The notes: a model not told the origin generated them from the sequence alone. 64,000 nucleotides of DNA from Atriophallophorus winterbourni (GCA_013407085.1 JACCGJ010003132.1:1-64000), one strand, 5' to 3'; positions 1 to 10,684 are shown, counted from the first letter of the stretch. Numbers and translations: made by a program.

Positions 1-899
1 TATTAATATATGGGATGTGATGTGTATCATTTTCCGAGCTAAGAAATGCTGTTGCGTGGATCGTAATCACTTGTTTCAACGGATTTCGAACCCGATCTTA
101 CTGTTCCTAAGTAATCCGTGTAAATAACGCAAAACCCGTTATATGATGGGAAAGTATAAAATGTCAGGATTTTTGGAAGCGTGTGCGTTCTTGTTCATTT
201 ACTTAACTAGCGTTGATTTTGTCAATCTTACCCAATCGAGTATGCCCGGTTTGAGGTAAACTTTCGTCGAACCAAGGATGACGGAAAGAGCATGAAGCAT
301 TGCAAATTCGCGTTTCATCCATTGGCCGTGGTTGTTACAAAAGAAATTTCAAACCATGACCATCATTAGATACAAACCAGTACCGAATGCCTAACTGCCA
401 TACAGCATGATCATGATGCTGTTTCTTCCATTCTCAATACATGACATAACTGATTAGATGCGTACAGGTCTTATTCTGATTTTGGTTCAACCTTTGGTTT
501 AATTTTTTATCTCATGGTTCGGCATGACTGTTTATTAACGATTGGCAAAAATAATTCGTGAGTCACTTGACCGCTACCTAATCACGTGGTCCTATCGCAT
601 AACGTGATGTTTTGGGGAATGCTTACATGGAAAGTGCATCTAACATATAGCATTAAACTGGAAAAGCATTGCTGTTCACGTTGTCATGACTTACGAGTGC
701 ATAGTTTAGCCGACTAAGCTTTTCATGTATACAAAGGTAATGCTGAAATCATACTCGTGATTGCCCAAGTACTCCGTAGAAATGGATATTTAAGCGAGGG
801 TTTTCAAAGCGTGAGGTGGTACATATGTTGACGAGTCACATTTGAATTGGTTCAACGATGAAAACCTAAGCAGAAAATTCGGTTTATTTTCAGACGAAC
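1..899. other. no gene seen
   Basis: AT-rich sequence with stops in all frames. I see no splice-consistent exon, no RNA gene and no clear repeat; it may hold unrecognisable old retroelement sequence leading into the CR1 tail that follows. Confidence 0.5.
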
Positions 900-1190
900 T
901 TGGTTCAACAAAGCTCATTGCCCGAAAATGCCTTAATCACCCTCTCCGAGTTTTGTTATAAGTCAGTTATCCTAAGAATACACGGAGTCCTTCAAGTTGT
1001 CTCGTTATACCGCACTCAAGACTCCATTGTAGACGTCATTCCTTCTCTGTGCATATTTGCTTTCTGTGGAATTCACTATCACAAAATATTGTGAACGCTA
1101 CCACAATCCGTGATTTCAAATCGAAAGTGGATGCTTATATTAAAGTGCACTCCACTATCGGCCCTGTGTGTTGACCCCAGATGAACCCAC
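900..1190 (+). mobile_element. CR1-like reverse transcriptase C-terminal tail (fragment)
   Basis: After allowing frame changes, 1035-1170 reads as the typical end of CR1-type polyproteins: a FLWNSL core followed by an NATTIRDFKSKVD-like segment and a stop near 1170. The same FLWNSLP-type tail ends the better copy at 16400-17647. Only the 3' end of the element is present, as expected for 5'-truncated non-LTR insertions. It is a dead fragment. Confidence 0.55.
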
Positions 1191-1610
1191 ACAAACCAAA
1201 CACCTCAATCGAATTTTGATTGCATCCTCTATATTTTTATATCTGTCATCTAATCGTACATGTAAAGCGATTGTTTTTTTCACCTTAAATCTTGATACTA
1301 AAACTCAGAACCATAGCCTACTGATTGCTGGTACATGACCTTTCAAGATCTACTTCAAAATCCTTAAAAAGATGCCAAATATTTCCGAGGTTCTTTAGAA
1401 ACAGGTCTCTAGTTTGATTGGAATATGCTTCGGACCGATTGTGTATTCAGTTTATTCGAGTCGTGTATCATAAATAAGGTAGCCGATTAAAGCGAAATTA
1501 TCGTTGAGTTTGCTTACTAGCTGCCGAAGTATAATGAACCCTTTGACATGGTTTATCATCGTGCAGCCAAGTTTGACACATGTTACAAGAATTAGCGATT
1601 CTAAAAGCTA

Positions 1611-1870
1611 ATGTACAAAGTAAAATTACAAGATTTTGCACAACGACGCATACGTGGTAAACTTATGTTCACCTTTAGAAATATTCAGACAGCAAATCAT
1701 CCTCTTAAACATTTATTAAAGACGGAGTATCTTATTCATAAACGAAGACATTTGCACGCTTTGACCATTCCACATACTCGACTCGCCATTCGCAGACTGG
1801 AATCTGTTTCAATTAGAATTCCCAGCCGGAAGGGATCATGCGCTCAGAATAGGTTGTGGTTTTCACTTCG
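1611..1870 (+). mobile_element. CR1-like reverse transcriptase C-terminal fragment
   Basis: The open frame 1611-1895 contains a run of residues (NHPLKHLLKTEYLIH, then LTIPHTRLAIRR) that follows the order seen just after the RT thumb in the 16400-17647 element (QPIKHLF, then LQIPHSRLNCRR). This places it as a C-terminal piece of the same CR1-like family. No RT catalytic block is left. Short, 5'-truncated and degenerate. Confidence 0.55.
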
Positions 1871-2239
1871 AAGTTCGATGAATGTATGTGAATAACCATG
1901 TGCTGTGACTGTCACTATGAAATCTCGGAATGTCATATGCTTTTACCTCATATACCTCGTCATCCTTTGGTCTTTGTTAGACTGATTCCTTTTTCTACCA
2001 TACAAATTTCTGAGTTCCGAATTTTGGATCCCAGCAGGGATTAACACATAGTTATCGTAGGCTTTAACTCCGCCAAGGACTGTCGCAAGCCCGAGTGAAA
2101 AAGAAGGAGGGTTGAGTGTAGAGATACCTACCCCACCCTGTAAAAACCTTTGAGCTGCAGAAACTCCAAGAAGAATATTAACAAACTACACGGATGTGAA
2201 AGAAGATGTACCCCCAGTTGGAAGTTGAATGACATAGGC

Positions 2240-4475
2240 CGGTAAAAGCCGGAGTCATCTGTAAGCCGTTAGGCTGATGACTGTCGTCTCCATCAGGCCC
2301 ACCACTACAATCGCCACATGGAACGTCCGGACCATGTATGAGACTGGAAAGACAATCCAAGTGGCCGCAGAGATGAGGAAGTATAACCTCACTGTCTTAT
2401 GAATCAGCGAATCAAGATTAATTGGTTCCTGGTGAATTACTGCTGTACTCGGGTCACTAGCAGGATGATGTTGCAAACACCCAGGGAGTAGCTCTGATGC
2501 TTTTCAAGCCGGCACAGAGAGCGCTCATTGGGTGGGATGCGCACGGACCGCGGATCACGACAGCCACCTCCTATTCAAAGAATAAGAGGATCAACGTGGA
2601 CATAATTCAGTGCTATGCCCAGAAGAACGACAGTGATGAGGAAAAGGAGGATTTTTACAACAGAATGTTAACGATCATACAAGACAGACCAAAGAGGGAC
2701 ATCGTCATTGTAATGGATGACTTCAACGCCAAGATTGTCAGTGACAATCCCAGGTTATGAGGAGATCATGTGACAGGCGAGATGAATGACAACGGAGATA
2801 GATAAGCCGACCTATTCGTCTCAAGCAATCTTGTCATCGGAGGAAGTGTTTTTCACCACAGAACGACTTGGGTGTCACCAGTTCTGTCGGCAGAAAACCA
2901 TATCAACCACCTGTGAATTGGGAAGAAGTTTTGATGCTCTCTTCAATATGTACGCGTGAAACGAGGAGCTGACATTGCTTCCGATTATCATCTACTTATC
3001 GTCAAATTAAAGCTGAAGTTGAAGACAAACTAGATAGAGAAGACCAGTCGACGACAGCGCTACAACACCGCTATGCTGAAAAACAGCAGAAAGGAAGACG
3101 AGTTCAAGGTCACCATTTCCAAAAATTTCAAGGTCCTGGAAGGGCTGCTTGAAGACTAGACGATAGAACAGAAATGGCAGAAAGTGAAAGAAGCGGTAAC
3201 CTCAACATGTCAAAAAGTACTGGGCCCTAAAACATGCAAGCACAAGGAATGCATCTCAGCATGGACGCTACAGAAGATAGAAGAGAAAAGAAAGCAATGG
3301 TGAACACAGTAGAACGAAATGAGATACCTTGCGTGGACTAGATCGTAACCCTATGCACCATTCTAGAGCAGTCCCTGAAATGGACCTCGTCTCTCTACGA
3401 CAACTTTATGGACTATGAGAAGGCGTTTGACAGCGTCGACAGACTGACCCTCTGCAGACTACTGAGATACTGTGGAGTACCAGAAATGATTGCCAACATC
3501 ATCAGAAAGTCATGTTAAATGATGACCTGCATAATAGTGCATGACAAACAACTCACTAACACATTCGAAGTGAGGCAAGGCTGCTTGTTCTCCCCATTCC
3601 TGTTCCTGACTGGATCATGAAGATATCAACAGACCAGAAGCGGAACGGCATCCAGTGGACACTTTGGAAGATGTTGGACGACCTCTACTTCATCGACGAT
3701 CTATGTCTTCTCTCTCTCCCACGCTCAACAACAGATGCGAGAAAAGACTAGCATCGTTGAGGTTAACTCAGCTAGACTGGGACTCAGCATTATTGGAGGG
3801 GAGCGCAAGGTGTTCAAGAACAACGCACCCAATACGACACTCATCAGAGTCCAAGACGAGGCGCTGGAAGAGGTTAACAGTTTCACCTATCTCGGCAGCG
3901 TTATGGACAACATTGGATGAACATGTGTAGACGTCAGAAGCCGCAAAGGCAAAGCAGCCTTCCATCGGCTGCAAAACATCTAGGGATCCAGCAAGAACAG
4001 CACTACGACCATCATCAGGTTCTTTAACACCTTACACCAATACTATTGTACGGTGTAGATACCTGGAGAACCACAGTCACAATCATAAAAAAATCCAGGT
4101 CTTCGTCAATTCCTGCTTCAGAAACATCCTCAAGATCCGCTGAACCGACAGCATTAGCAATGAAGAATTGTGGAAACGAACGAATCAGCAGCATGTTGAC
4201 ATCCTTCAGAGACTTTGGCGATGGATTAGCCAGACCCTCCTCAAACCTGCATCAAACATCGCCAGACAAACCATCACCTGGAACCTCCAATGGAAGAGGA
4301 AGAGATGGCCGCCCACAAATAACATGCGCTGATACCTAGATGGAGACTCCAAGCAGATGGGAAAGATATGGGGACCCCTGGAGAGACTCGCCCAGAATCG
4401 TGATGCTTGGAGAGGGCTGGTTGGAGGCAAATGTCCTAGACGGGACTAAAGGCGGAAGTAAGTAAGTAAGTATTT
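2240..4475 (+). mobile_element. RTE-like non-LTR retrotransposon, degenerate
   Basis: A nearly full-span but broken RTE-type element. The endonuclease starts near 2305 (ATWNVRTMYETGK in one frame) and continues at 2497-2760 (VDIIQCYA, then the phosphodiesterase motif IVIVMDDFNAK, where the usual GD is DD). A further endonuclease stretch with ADIASDYH lies near 2965. A reverse transcriptase piece follows near 3400 (MDYEKAFDSVD), and a C-terminal piece at 3735-3920 (SFTYLGSVM). Stops and frameshifts break all domains. The 3' end at 4457-4472 is a short tandem AGTA run, the kind of simple-repeat tail typical of RTE elements, which sets both orientation and end point. Similar to schistosome SR2-type elements by motif order (inference from memory, not a search). 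Confidence 0.85.
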
Positions 4476-4682
4476 TAGGCTTTTCTGTCATGGTAGATTT
4501 ATTATTCACACTTTAGAATCAGTTGAGTTGTGTTGGCGTGGCAAGCACTCCACAAATATCCACCGTACCAACAATGTGATTATATAATGCCTACCTTGGG
4601 TTTTTTGTCGGAATTTTCTCCTCGTAATGCATACTGTATCTCGAACCGGGTATTGTGATCGAGGTGTGACATGGACCTGGAT

Positions 4683-4928
4683 TTAACACATTTCCGCCAT
4701 CCCAATATCCCATCCTTGAGAACCAAATCGTACAAGCGCCAATGTGTCAGCCAGCTGAGGGCTGTGGATGAACGTCTCAAATGACGACCAAGCAGCCGAC
4801 CGGACAATGCGGGGTATGACAGGGGCCCCGCGGGCGATGCCGGAATCCCTGAGACGATAGAATTCGCTTTCTCGGAAGAACATATTGGGATGACATCCTG
4901 TTGAATTGTCCGTCGTTTTGCAGTGCAT
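4683..4928 (-). other. unrecognised open frame, probably repeat-derived
   Basis: An 81-codon open frame with a fairly natural composition (FFRESEFYRLRDSG, then VPRIVRSAAW and DIGMAEMC before the stop). No splice sites or neighbours tie it to a gene. It follows the RTE 3' end directly, so it is more likely repeat-derived than a host exon. I do not recognise the family. Confidence 0.2.
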
Positions 4929-4979
4929 ATGAAGCAGTATAAATTATCCATGGAATTCTACAATTGATGGAATTGAATA

Positions 4980-5480
4980 GGAAACAGTATTATTTTGGTG
5001 TGGATACATTTGAGTAGTCTGTAAAGGGTAGTGTTAAAAAACAATGATTGGGGTGTTTGTCTCAGCGGTTTGCTATATCACAAGCTTCAGGCAAGTCTCA
5101 GGGTCTGTACATCTTGATTCGTGTGTACTAATCCCAAAGGGCGTTAATTCCTTACCGATAAAAAATGAAGCCACGATTTGGGATGCGTTTTAACCCAAAT
5201 ATTTAGCTAGAATCTCTGATAAAGTATGGTTTGAAACTGCATTATAGCAAAATTCATACTGTCAGTACGTGTAAAACCTCTATAGCATACCACAATTAAG
5301 GTACTCCGTGAACTCGATAGTATTCACTTAATCTAAATTACCATACAGACATCGCCGATTGGGTTATCTATAGTAGCCCTTACACGCATGCAATACACTG
5401 ACAACTAGCGATATATTGGATATTGGATATATTGTTGTGACCGTTCTGAGGACCATATTCCTGAATAAAGAAAGTTTGTA
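4980..5480. other. no gene seen
   Basis: Non-coding on both strands. A stretch near 5050-5110 vaguely resembles a tRNA-derived promoter but lacks a good B box. Nothing else supported. Confidence 0.4.
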
Positions 5481-5541
5481 ATGAATCCGTTAAAACAGAT
5501 TATTGGTACAAATGCTCATTTGCATGCATTTCCATCACACA

Positions 5542-5584
5542 CCCCACGACCGGTTTCGTGCTGTTTGCATTCATCAGGTAGGAA
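5542..5584 (-). ncRNA. hammerhead ribozyme, class 1 (copy A)
   Basis: Read on the minus strand: helix I CUAC, conserved core CUGAUGA (5577-5571), stem II of about 4 bp closed by loop AAACA, core GAAA, self-complementary stem III ACCGGU (5549-5554), cleavage-site C (5548), then GUGG that pairs back with CUAC. All invariant core bases are present and the cleavage triplet is GUC. A hammerhead cleaves its own RNA after that C. Because stem III has no loop, activity is expected mainly as a dimer. Confidence 0.7.
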
Positions 5585-5615
5585 CAGTAGGATCAGGATC
5601 TGCATGCGCTTGATT

Positions 5616-5660
5616 ATTGATACGTTTCTCTACCTTGCGCAGATGCTTCGTCAGACCAAG
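5616..5660 (-). ncRNA. hammerhead ribozyme, class 2, in Penelope pLTR (copy 3, decayed)
   Basis: Minus strand: helix I UUGGU, core CUGACGA (5654-5648), a degenerate stem II (5629-5647), GAAA, palindromic ACGU (5622-5625), then AUCAA pairing with UUGGU (one G-U). Compared with the copy at 34066 one base is missing at the cleavage position, so this copy is probably inactive. It marks the 3' end of the Penelope fragment 5616-5985. Confidence 0.6.
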
Positions 5661-5985
5661 GATGTGAGTGCGAACAGAGATCCGGTTTAAATGGCATTCA
5701 ACTAACCAATCCTAAACTCGCTCAGAACTGTACAGACCGTGATGGGCGCTGAGCTTTTAAAGATAGGCAGGCGAGATTGAAATCAATTGATGCACAAGCC
5801 CTTACATGCTGTGTAATCCATTGATTGTTTTGGTTTCATGCAGGTGTGATCGACATCCGCTGACCGATTAGCTTGCGTAATCCGTGCGCACACTGGGGTT
5901 CGTGAACGTCCATTTTTATCTGTTGCAGATGCGGAAACCAGATTGTAAAGATATCATCCCATTCACCTTGGTAAAGGCATTTTAC
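5616..5985 (-). mobile_element. Penelope-like element 3' end / pLTR fragment
   Basis: The sequence matches, segment by segment, the 3' region of the Penelope copies at 34066-34960 and 35755-36380. Shared parts are the hammerhead block, the CTGAGCTT...AGGCGAGAT block near 5750-5780, the GTGATCGACATCCGC block near 5846, and a remnant of the protein C-terminus near 5930. Only the last few hundred bases of the element remain. Confidence 0.7.
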
Positions 5986-5987
5986 CA

Positions 5988-6190
5988 TCATTTAATGTCG
6001 CAGCGTGTAGTCGTACCATGTATGGTTTTACACTCGGGCAAGTCACCGGCAGAATTAATATGCAAAATCATATCCAGTTTTTTTCTGAAAATCGATTCAC
6101 TGGATGACTGTACAAAGGTAAGGATTTCAATAAGAAACAAACGCGCGCCGAAACAAAGAAGCGACGGCATTTCTTGTGAGAATGTGGTAC
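5988..6190 (-). mobile_element. CR1-like C-terminal fragment
   Basis: On the minus strand this reads as a decayed CR1 tail (RRxF...NPYL... in place of RAFFLWNSLP, then a QKKTGYDF remnant). It aligns well at DNA level with 56430-56555, which carries the readable RAFFLWNSLPSDVV form. Joined directly to the Penelope fragment at about 5985. Confidence 0.5.
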
Positions 6191-6420
6191 ATCAAATGGC
6201 AACTTGTGACTGCGAGTGTGATGGCTTCATTGGAGGCGAAATAGATGTCTCAGAAGATGAAACGTTGAGTTCAGTATATTCTGTATTTTTCGAAAGCGAT
6301 TGCGAGCTGAGCGTAGATCACGCCGATCGAACGAGTACTGCCTATCTCTGCGAGCGCCACGGGAGAGATTGTTCCTCCCGAATCGGACTGTTTAGTCATT
6401 CCAAAAGCTGTAGAACATGA
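6191..6420 (+). mobile_element. retroelement C-terminal zinc-finger-like fragment
   Basis: The open frame 5884-6420 ends with a CxxxGRDCSSRIGLFSHxxxC pattern. A C-x-C/H motif with 'RIGLxSH' is common at the C-terminus of non-LTR retrotransposon polyproteins. A second copy of this tail occurs on the minus strand near 9360-9460. No catalytic domain adjoins it, so it is a truncated remnant. Confidence 0.4.
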
Positions 6421-6689
6421 AACCTCAATGCGCTTATGATGTACATCCATGGTCGACATCGACCGAAGGCGGCCCACATAACTTGGTGGGGATCTGGATC
6501 AAACGCACTTCCTGGAATGGGCAACCGCGGCCGACATACCAATGTCATGTAGTATGACAGTACCCTTCGAGGAACGTGAAGAGAACAGTTGAAAATTAGG
6601 AAATGTGTAATATCGGCAATATTTGAACCTGTACCGTTCGATTGAACTTCCAGCGTCATTTTCGCTTTCACGGCTACAAATAGGTCAAA
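6421..6689. other. no gene seen
   Basis: Continues the retroelement-derived sequence without a readable domain up to the first hammerhead repeat array. Confidence 0.3.
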
Positions 6690-6730
6690 TTTTTGAAAAT
6701 TTAATCTAAGGGATACTGATCCTACTGTCC

Positions 6731-6768
6731 TTACCTGATGAGTGCAAACAGTACGAAACCGGTAGTGG
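6731..6768 (+). ncRNA. hammerhead ribozyme, class 1 (copy B)
   Basis: Core CUGAUGA at 6735-6741, stem II GUGC/GUAC (6742-6754) around loop AAACA, GAAA at 6755-6758, palindromic ACCGGU at 6758-6763, cleavage-site A6764 (GUA triplet), then GUGG pairing with UUAC (6731-6734) through two G-U pairs. Complete invariant core. Confidence 0.7.
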
Positions 6769-6769
6769 G

Positions 6770-6786
6770 GTGTGTGTGTGTGTGTG
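6770..6786. repeat. (TG)n microsatellite
   Basis: A run of about eight TG dinucleotides directly after the copy B hammerhead. It has replaced the helix-I-distal part of the unit. Confidence 0.9.
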
Positions 6787-6969
6787 ATGGAAATGCTGGC
6801 AAATAGGCTTTTTGTGCATGGTTATGGGTTCAAACCCTGTCCACATGTGTGGGCTCATGTGATTGAAAAGGTTTTTCATACCGAACTTATCCAACAGTGG
6901 CATACAAGCGCAACTTGTTTATCATTATTCCACTGTTTCAAGCGCAAGCGGATCCCGGTCCTACTGTCC

Positions 6970-7008
6970 CTACCTGATGCGTGCAAACAGCACGAAACAT
7001 GTCACGGG
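6970..7008 (+). ncRNA. hammerhead ribozyme, class 1 (copy C, decayed)
   Basis: Core CUGAUG with A9 changed to C (6974-6980), stem II GUGC/GCAC fully paired around AAACA, GAAA at 6994-6997, palindromic ACAUGU, cleavage-site C7003. The A9 change and a poor helix I suggest loss of activity. Confidence 0.55.
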
Positions 7009-7449
7009 GTATGCGTGATGGAAAGTCATGCAAATGAGCTTTTTGTTCATGGTCCTGGGCTAATAGATATCTTTTTTCCCGCATAAGCAAGTCACAAAAT
7101 CAAAACTTTGTATGTTATTTTACAAGTCTTGTGACCGTACAGAAGACTGGTGATTAGTAGAAATTGAAAATACATACAGATTTATCTTGTGCCCTCATCC
7201 GTTGTGAAACAACTAGGGTCAGTTAGTTGGGTGCTTAATTCAGCTTCGTTTGCATCAAGTTGTGCTAGGTCGTTGCAGCTATTTTCCCGACCATTTCGGT
7301 TTCCATTTTAAAACTGAACAAATGTGGAGAATTAGGGCTAGGCCCATCTTCCCAGATGCACAACCGTGGCAAGAAAGCAACTACCACCACCGCAGCAGTA
7401 AAGTAAATAAAAATGAGCTGACAGAAAACGATTACGTGAGTTCATTTAC

Positions 7450-7825
7450 CTACTTCTTTTAGCGACGTCGAGTTTGGTAGCTTTTCAAACAGTTCATAGA
7501 TCCGCGACTGATTCAATTCCACGGCCAGTCGATTGTATTCCCCCTCCGAAGGAAATGCACGGGTAGCTAGTAGAAAAAAGCTCTTCACCTTTCCCAGTTT
7601 CCGTCTTGACAGTGTGCGGCTGAAACTCCGTGATTTAACCGATGTACTTCGATGGTCCGATAGTGTCCTTGAGCCCGGTGATGGTTGTGAATTTGGCCTC
7701 GATCTGAGTGTTGCGTCAGCTGGATTACCGGTAATAAGGGACCACAAATACCGAAGGGATCGCATTGTGGGGTGAGAGGAAGACAGAGGTTTTCCATGTT
7801 GCACTTGAACCCGGAGAATCAGTAA
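7450..7825 (-). CDS. helical-repeat (ARM/HEAT-like) protein, exon 4 of the visible set
   Basis: 376 bp. Bounded on the minus strand by acceptor ...GAACAG|TTACTG (phase 0, matching the phase-0 end of the exon at 9862-10684) and donor GTAG|GTAAAT (phase 1). Encodes LLILRVQVQHGKPL..., then a Ser/Arg-rich stretch (SRTLSRRKLGKVKSF), then a helical segment (YNRLAVELNQSRIYELFEKL). The low-complexity basic part could be a flexible linker. The next exon downstream (below 7450) was not found. Function unknown. Confidence 0.6.
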
Positions 7826-8631
7826 CTGTTCAATGGAAAAATATCATCAATCGCGATTCAATGAAAGAATGACGGTAAAAAGTCATGTTGCTTTTGGTTG
7901 ATTTTCTTGCCGAGACCCATAGATTTGATAATTGTAGGTGCATAAAGAAGCATAGTGGAAAATAAGCGATTGAATATCAAACATTAGACCTCTTAGTGCT
8001 ATGTTTTGTGTCTTAGGCTACCTATTGCAAGCATGTGTTGGCTGAAGAATTCATATTAACTAGGAGCAGGCAAGGATGTTATATATACCCCATACATGTG
8101 CTTCATGAGATAAATAAATCGGAGCATATGAAGCATGTGTTATTGCGATGTAGGCATGATAATATTGTTATTTTCCTGCCTCAAAATGGGAACCATGGAC
8201 CCTGGTGACTGTTAATCGACCAACCTAACTTTGTGCGTTCAGCGCGCAACAAAGACATTCACATGGACATTCATATTTTCTAGTAATGATTCTTCGAACA
8301 ATCATTCGTATTGTCGAAATACTCAGATTTGATAGGTATTGGGGAATATTATACTGAAATAATTTGTGTCGCCTCACATTGTATTATGAAACTTAACTTT
8401 TTCGTTTATGATGTAATAAATTACCCGCAGTCTCAAAAATTAACACAATTGCGTCAGTGTCCGAATTCAAATTGTTCAACAAACTTAAACTTGTATGCCA
8501 CTTTCATATAGGGTTCTTAAAAAGAACCACGATTTTCAAATACAGAATCACAACGTGATTCCTGGCCAAGCGCTCGAGGCGCATATAAAAGACCAATGCA
8601 TTGTGGTGCTCACATCCCCATCCCTTACACA

Positions 8632-8669
8632 CCAATACCGATTTCTGGCTGTTTGCCGTCATCATGTGG
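8632..8669 (-). ncRNA. hammerhead ribozyme, class 1 (copy D)
   Basis: Minus strand: core AUGAUGA (C3 changed to A, 8665-8659), stem II CGGC/GCCA with loop AAACA (3 bp plus a C-A), GAAA, stem III AUCGGU, cleavage-site A, helix I CCAC/UUGG. The C3 change removes an essential core base, so activity is doubtful. Confidence 0.55.
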
Positions 8670-8831
8670 CGACAATAAGATCAAGTTCAGTGAGCATTGA
8701 AATAGAGGAAAAGCGGTAAACAAAGTTAAACTTGTATGCCACTGTTATATAAGGTTCTAACAAAGAACCACGATGTTCAAATACAGAATCACGGAGTGAT
8801 TCCTGGCCAAGCGCTCGAGGCGCAATTAAAA

Positions 8832-8975
8832 GACCAATGTATTGTGGTGCTCACATCCCCCGCACTTACACACCACTACCGGTTTCTCGCTGTTTGCCGT
8901 CATCAGGTGGAGAACAGCCAGAAACCGGTAGTGGTGTGTAAGTGATGGGGATGTGAACACCACAATACATTGGTC
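8832..8975. repeat. inverted repeat (56-bp arms, 32-bp spacer)
   Basis: Left arm 8832-8887 and right arm 8920-8975 are reverse complements with 3 mismatches by my count. The spacer 8888-8919 holds the CUGAUGA complement and helix I of hammerhead copy E. The RNA would form a long hairpin that competes with the ribozyme fold. Likely made by fold-back of two opposite unit copies. Confidence 0.85.
8873..8910 (-). ncRNA. hammerhead ribozyme, class 1 (copy E)
   Basis: Minus strand: helix I CCAC (8910-8907), intact core CUGAUGA (8906-8900), short stem II closed by AAACA (8899-8887), GAAA, palindromic ACCGGU (8878-8883), cleavage-site A (8877), GUGG (8876-8873) pairing fully with CCAC. All core bases are present; stem II is weak (2 bp). 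It lies inside an intron in sense orientation. Confidence 0.65.
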
Positions 8976-9160
8976 AAATTGTTCATGTTCCAGTTTCGTG
9001 CTAATGAGTTCGCCAGTCAAAGATGACTATCTTTGGCTCTGTGAGTCTAGTCGTCAAACTCCTTATAAAGATTCATTGTCCCATGGGTCAGGGTCTTACC
9101 TCCAGTTTTAGCAGCACGAAGCGTGTAAAGTGATAAGTTTCTAACCTGATATGGTGCTGG

Positions 9161-9460
9161 TCAGACGCGTGTTTTGGCTCTTGTTTTACAATTCGCTATT
9201 GCGGAAGATTGGTCGTAAACTACTTTTTTTCCAAATTCCACATCCGTGGTGGGGGTTGAGTGCACGAAGCTGTGGACTGAAAGATAGTTGATGTTATTTT
9301 TCTTGACCTGCCTGGGTCGATGTTGACCATCTGAAGCACACAAAGAGCTCGTGCTCCGCAGCGTTCCATATGACTAAACAGTCCAATTTGTAGGGAACAT
9401 TTGCTCACACAGCTCTCGCCGCGATAGGCATTGCATTGTCTGCTCTCGGCACGCAATGTG
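9161..9460 (-). mobile_element. retroelement C-terminal zinc-finger-like fragment
   Basis: Minus-strand frame with a CVSKCSLQIGLFSHMERC pattern, the same tail type as 6191-6420. No other domain remains. It sits in the intron of the helical-repeat gene. Confidence 0.4.
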
Positions 9461-9861
9461 TTTTGACGAATAGGCTACCGAGACCTAGAATCGTGACCTC
9501 GACCTTCAGTGATAACCGCTGAAACGCAAACAGAACGGAACTTCCAGATGAGTATAAGCTCGGTTGGTGAGAACAGTCTAAAAGCGTTTCGTTCCTTTTT
9601 AATTCGCAGCTTTAATTAAATCTACTGTGTGCATTGGTGGCGGCGCAATTTGCATTTGTGCACACAATTCTCCTGTATTATAAATGATCACATACTGCGG
9701 CTGAGATCTTATCACGAATCGTGCGAGACCGAAATAGAATACGAGGCGTTGCGAAATTTCCGTTTGCTCGAAACTGACGATGCACCATCATAAATTCATC
9801 TGCGTTTAACATGGGAATACATTTGAAATCATTACGAACATGTCAGTGAACTGAAACTAAC

Positions 9862-10684
9862 TTGCATCCATAAATCCAGATATTTGGAATTCGTTTTGAA
9901 ACACGTTCGCACATCTTCCCCTGAGTAGATGCAATTGGGGTCGCATTTTGAGCACGAAAAGTACAAAACCAACGACGGAGTCGCATTGAGTCGCATTCTG
10001 GTGTCCTCTGAACACAACGAGGAAGATGAATACTTCCGGTTCCGGTTCGTTTTACTTAACCAGATTACATCGGTTAATAGTTCCGTAAGCTGTCGGTTTT
10101 GTGTGATGCTTCCCAAAGCTACGGCGGTCGGGAATGGAAGCGCTTTGGACACACGGATCACGTATTGCACAAGTTTTCCGTAATGACGCTGATAGAATCG
10201 TTGTATCGGGTCCGGTGGCTCAAATCGATCAATCTGTGTGGACATCATCACGGAAATTATCGGTGTAGACTGCACCAAGCAAGGGTTGATTTTTTCGAAC
10301 CTTTGATGTTTGTCACCCTGTGGAAGTAAAACCTGGGTTTGCGCTTGATTATATTCGTGTCCAAGCAGACGTTTTCCAGTTCCTACTGCTTGTTTCTGTT
10401 CCTTCTCCGGGAGACGAACATCCTTCACAGAGCAGCATACCTCATGTTTTGAATTCGCTAAACGTTCTGATACGAGGCCATGATTGTTCGTCATTAGAAT
10501 TGGGGAGCAAGATTTCCGATTTTCAATCAATCCAGACGGAGAGCAGTTGAGATCGCAATATGCTTCATCTTCAGGTAATCGAATGCACTTTGTAGAATTC
10601 GTGTGATTCACTGTGTTAGGTGATTCTCGGGGTTCCGATACGGTGGTGGAAGAAAAATATGCACTAGAGCCATTGTCACTTTCG
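9862..10684 (-). CDS. helical-repeat (ARM/HEAT-like) protein, exon 3 of the visible set
   Basis: 823 bp. Acceptor ...GGTTTTAG|CGAAAG at 10685 takes up the phase-2 end of the preceding exon (AG + C = Ser); donor CAA|GTTAGT at 9861 leaves phase 0. The first half is a low-complexity, Ser/Asn-rich linker. The second half (QRFYQRHYGKLVQYVIRVSK..., LTELLTDVIWLSKTN) looks helical and folded. No catalytic motif is seen. The whole gene is encoded on the minus strand and continues in both directions. Confidence 0.65.

Larger units (their letters stand above)
6690..7080 (+). repeat. tandem ~240-bp hammerhead-bearing repeat, array 1 (two units)
   Basis: Two consecutive units in plus orientation, each starting with a hammerhead (cores at 6735 and 6974, 239 bp apart). 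Between them lies the unit body: ATGGAAATGCTGGCAAATAGG, then CAGTGGCATACAAGCGCAAC. The body also matches the reverse complement of arrays 2 and 3. The second unit breaks off near 7080. Length, tandem arrangement and ribozyme match the described pattern of animal retrozymes. Confidence 0.7.
8470..8975 (-). repeat. tandem ~240-bp hammerhead-bearing repeat, array 2 (two units plus inverted part)
   Basis: Two units in minus orientation: corresponding positions (for example the hammerheads at 8632 and 8873) are 241 bp apart. Each unit reads, on the plus strand, AACTTGTATGCCACT, then GATTCCTGGCCAAGCGCTCG, then ATTGTGGTGCTCACATCCCC, then the ribozyme complement. A partial third copy in the opposite orientation (8920-8975) ends the array. 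The plus-strand ~70-codon open frames seen in each unit run antisense to the ribozyme and are probably incidental. Confidence 0.75.
7826..9861 (-). other. intron (2.0 kb) of the helical-repeat gene
   Basis: Inferred from the matching phase-0 donor at 9861 (CAA|GTTAGT) and acceptor at 7826. It contains hammerhead array 2 (sense to the gene), a retroelement tail near 9160-9460, and otherwise AT-rich sequence with no feature (7826-8470, 9460-9861). Confidence 0.5.

Noticed and set aside
6795..6845. tRNA-like B box (GGGTTCAAACCCTG) inside hammerhead array 1
   Set aside because: The motif fits a Pol III B box, but no A box lies at the right distance and the other units of the family lack it, so a SINE-type promoter is not supported.
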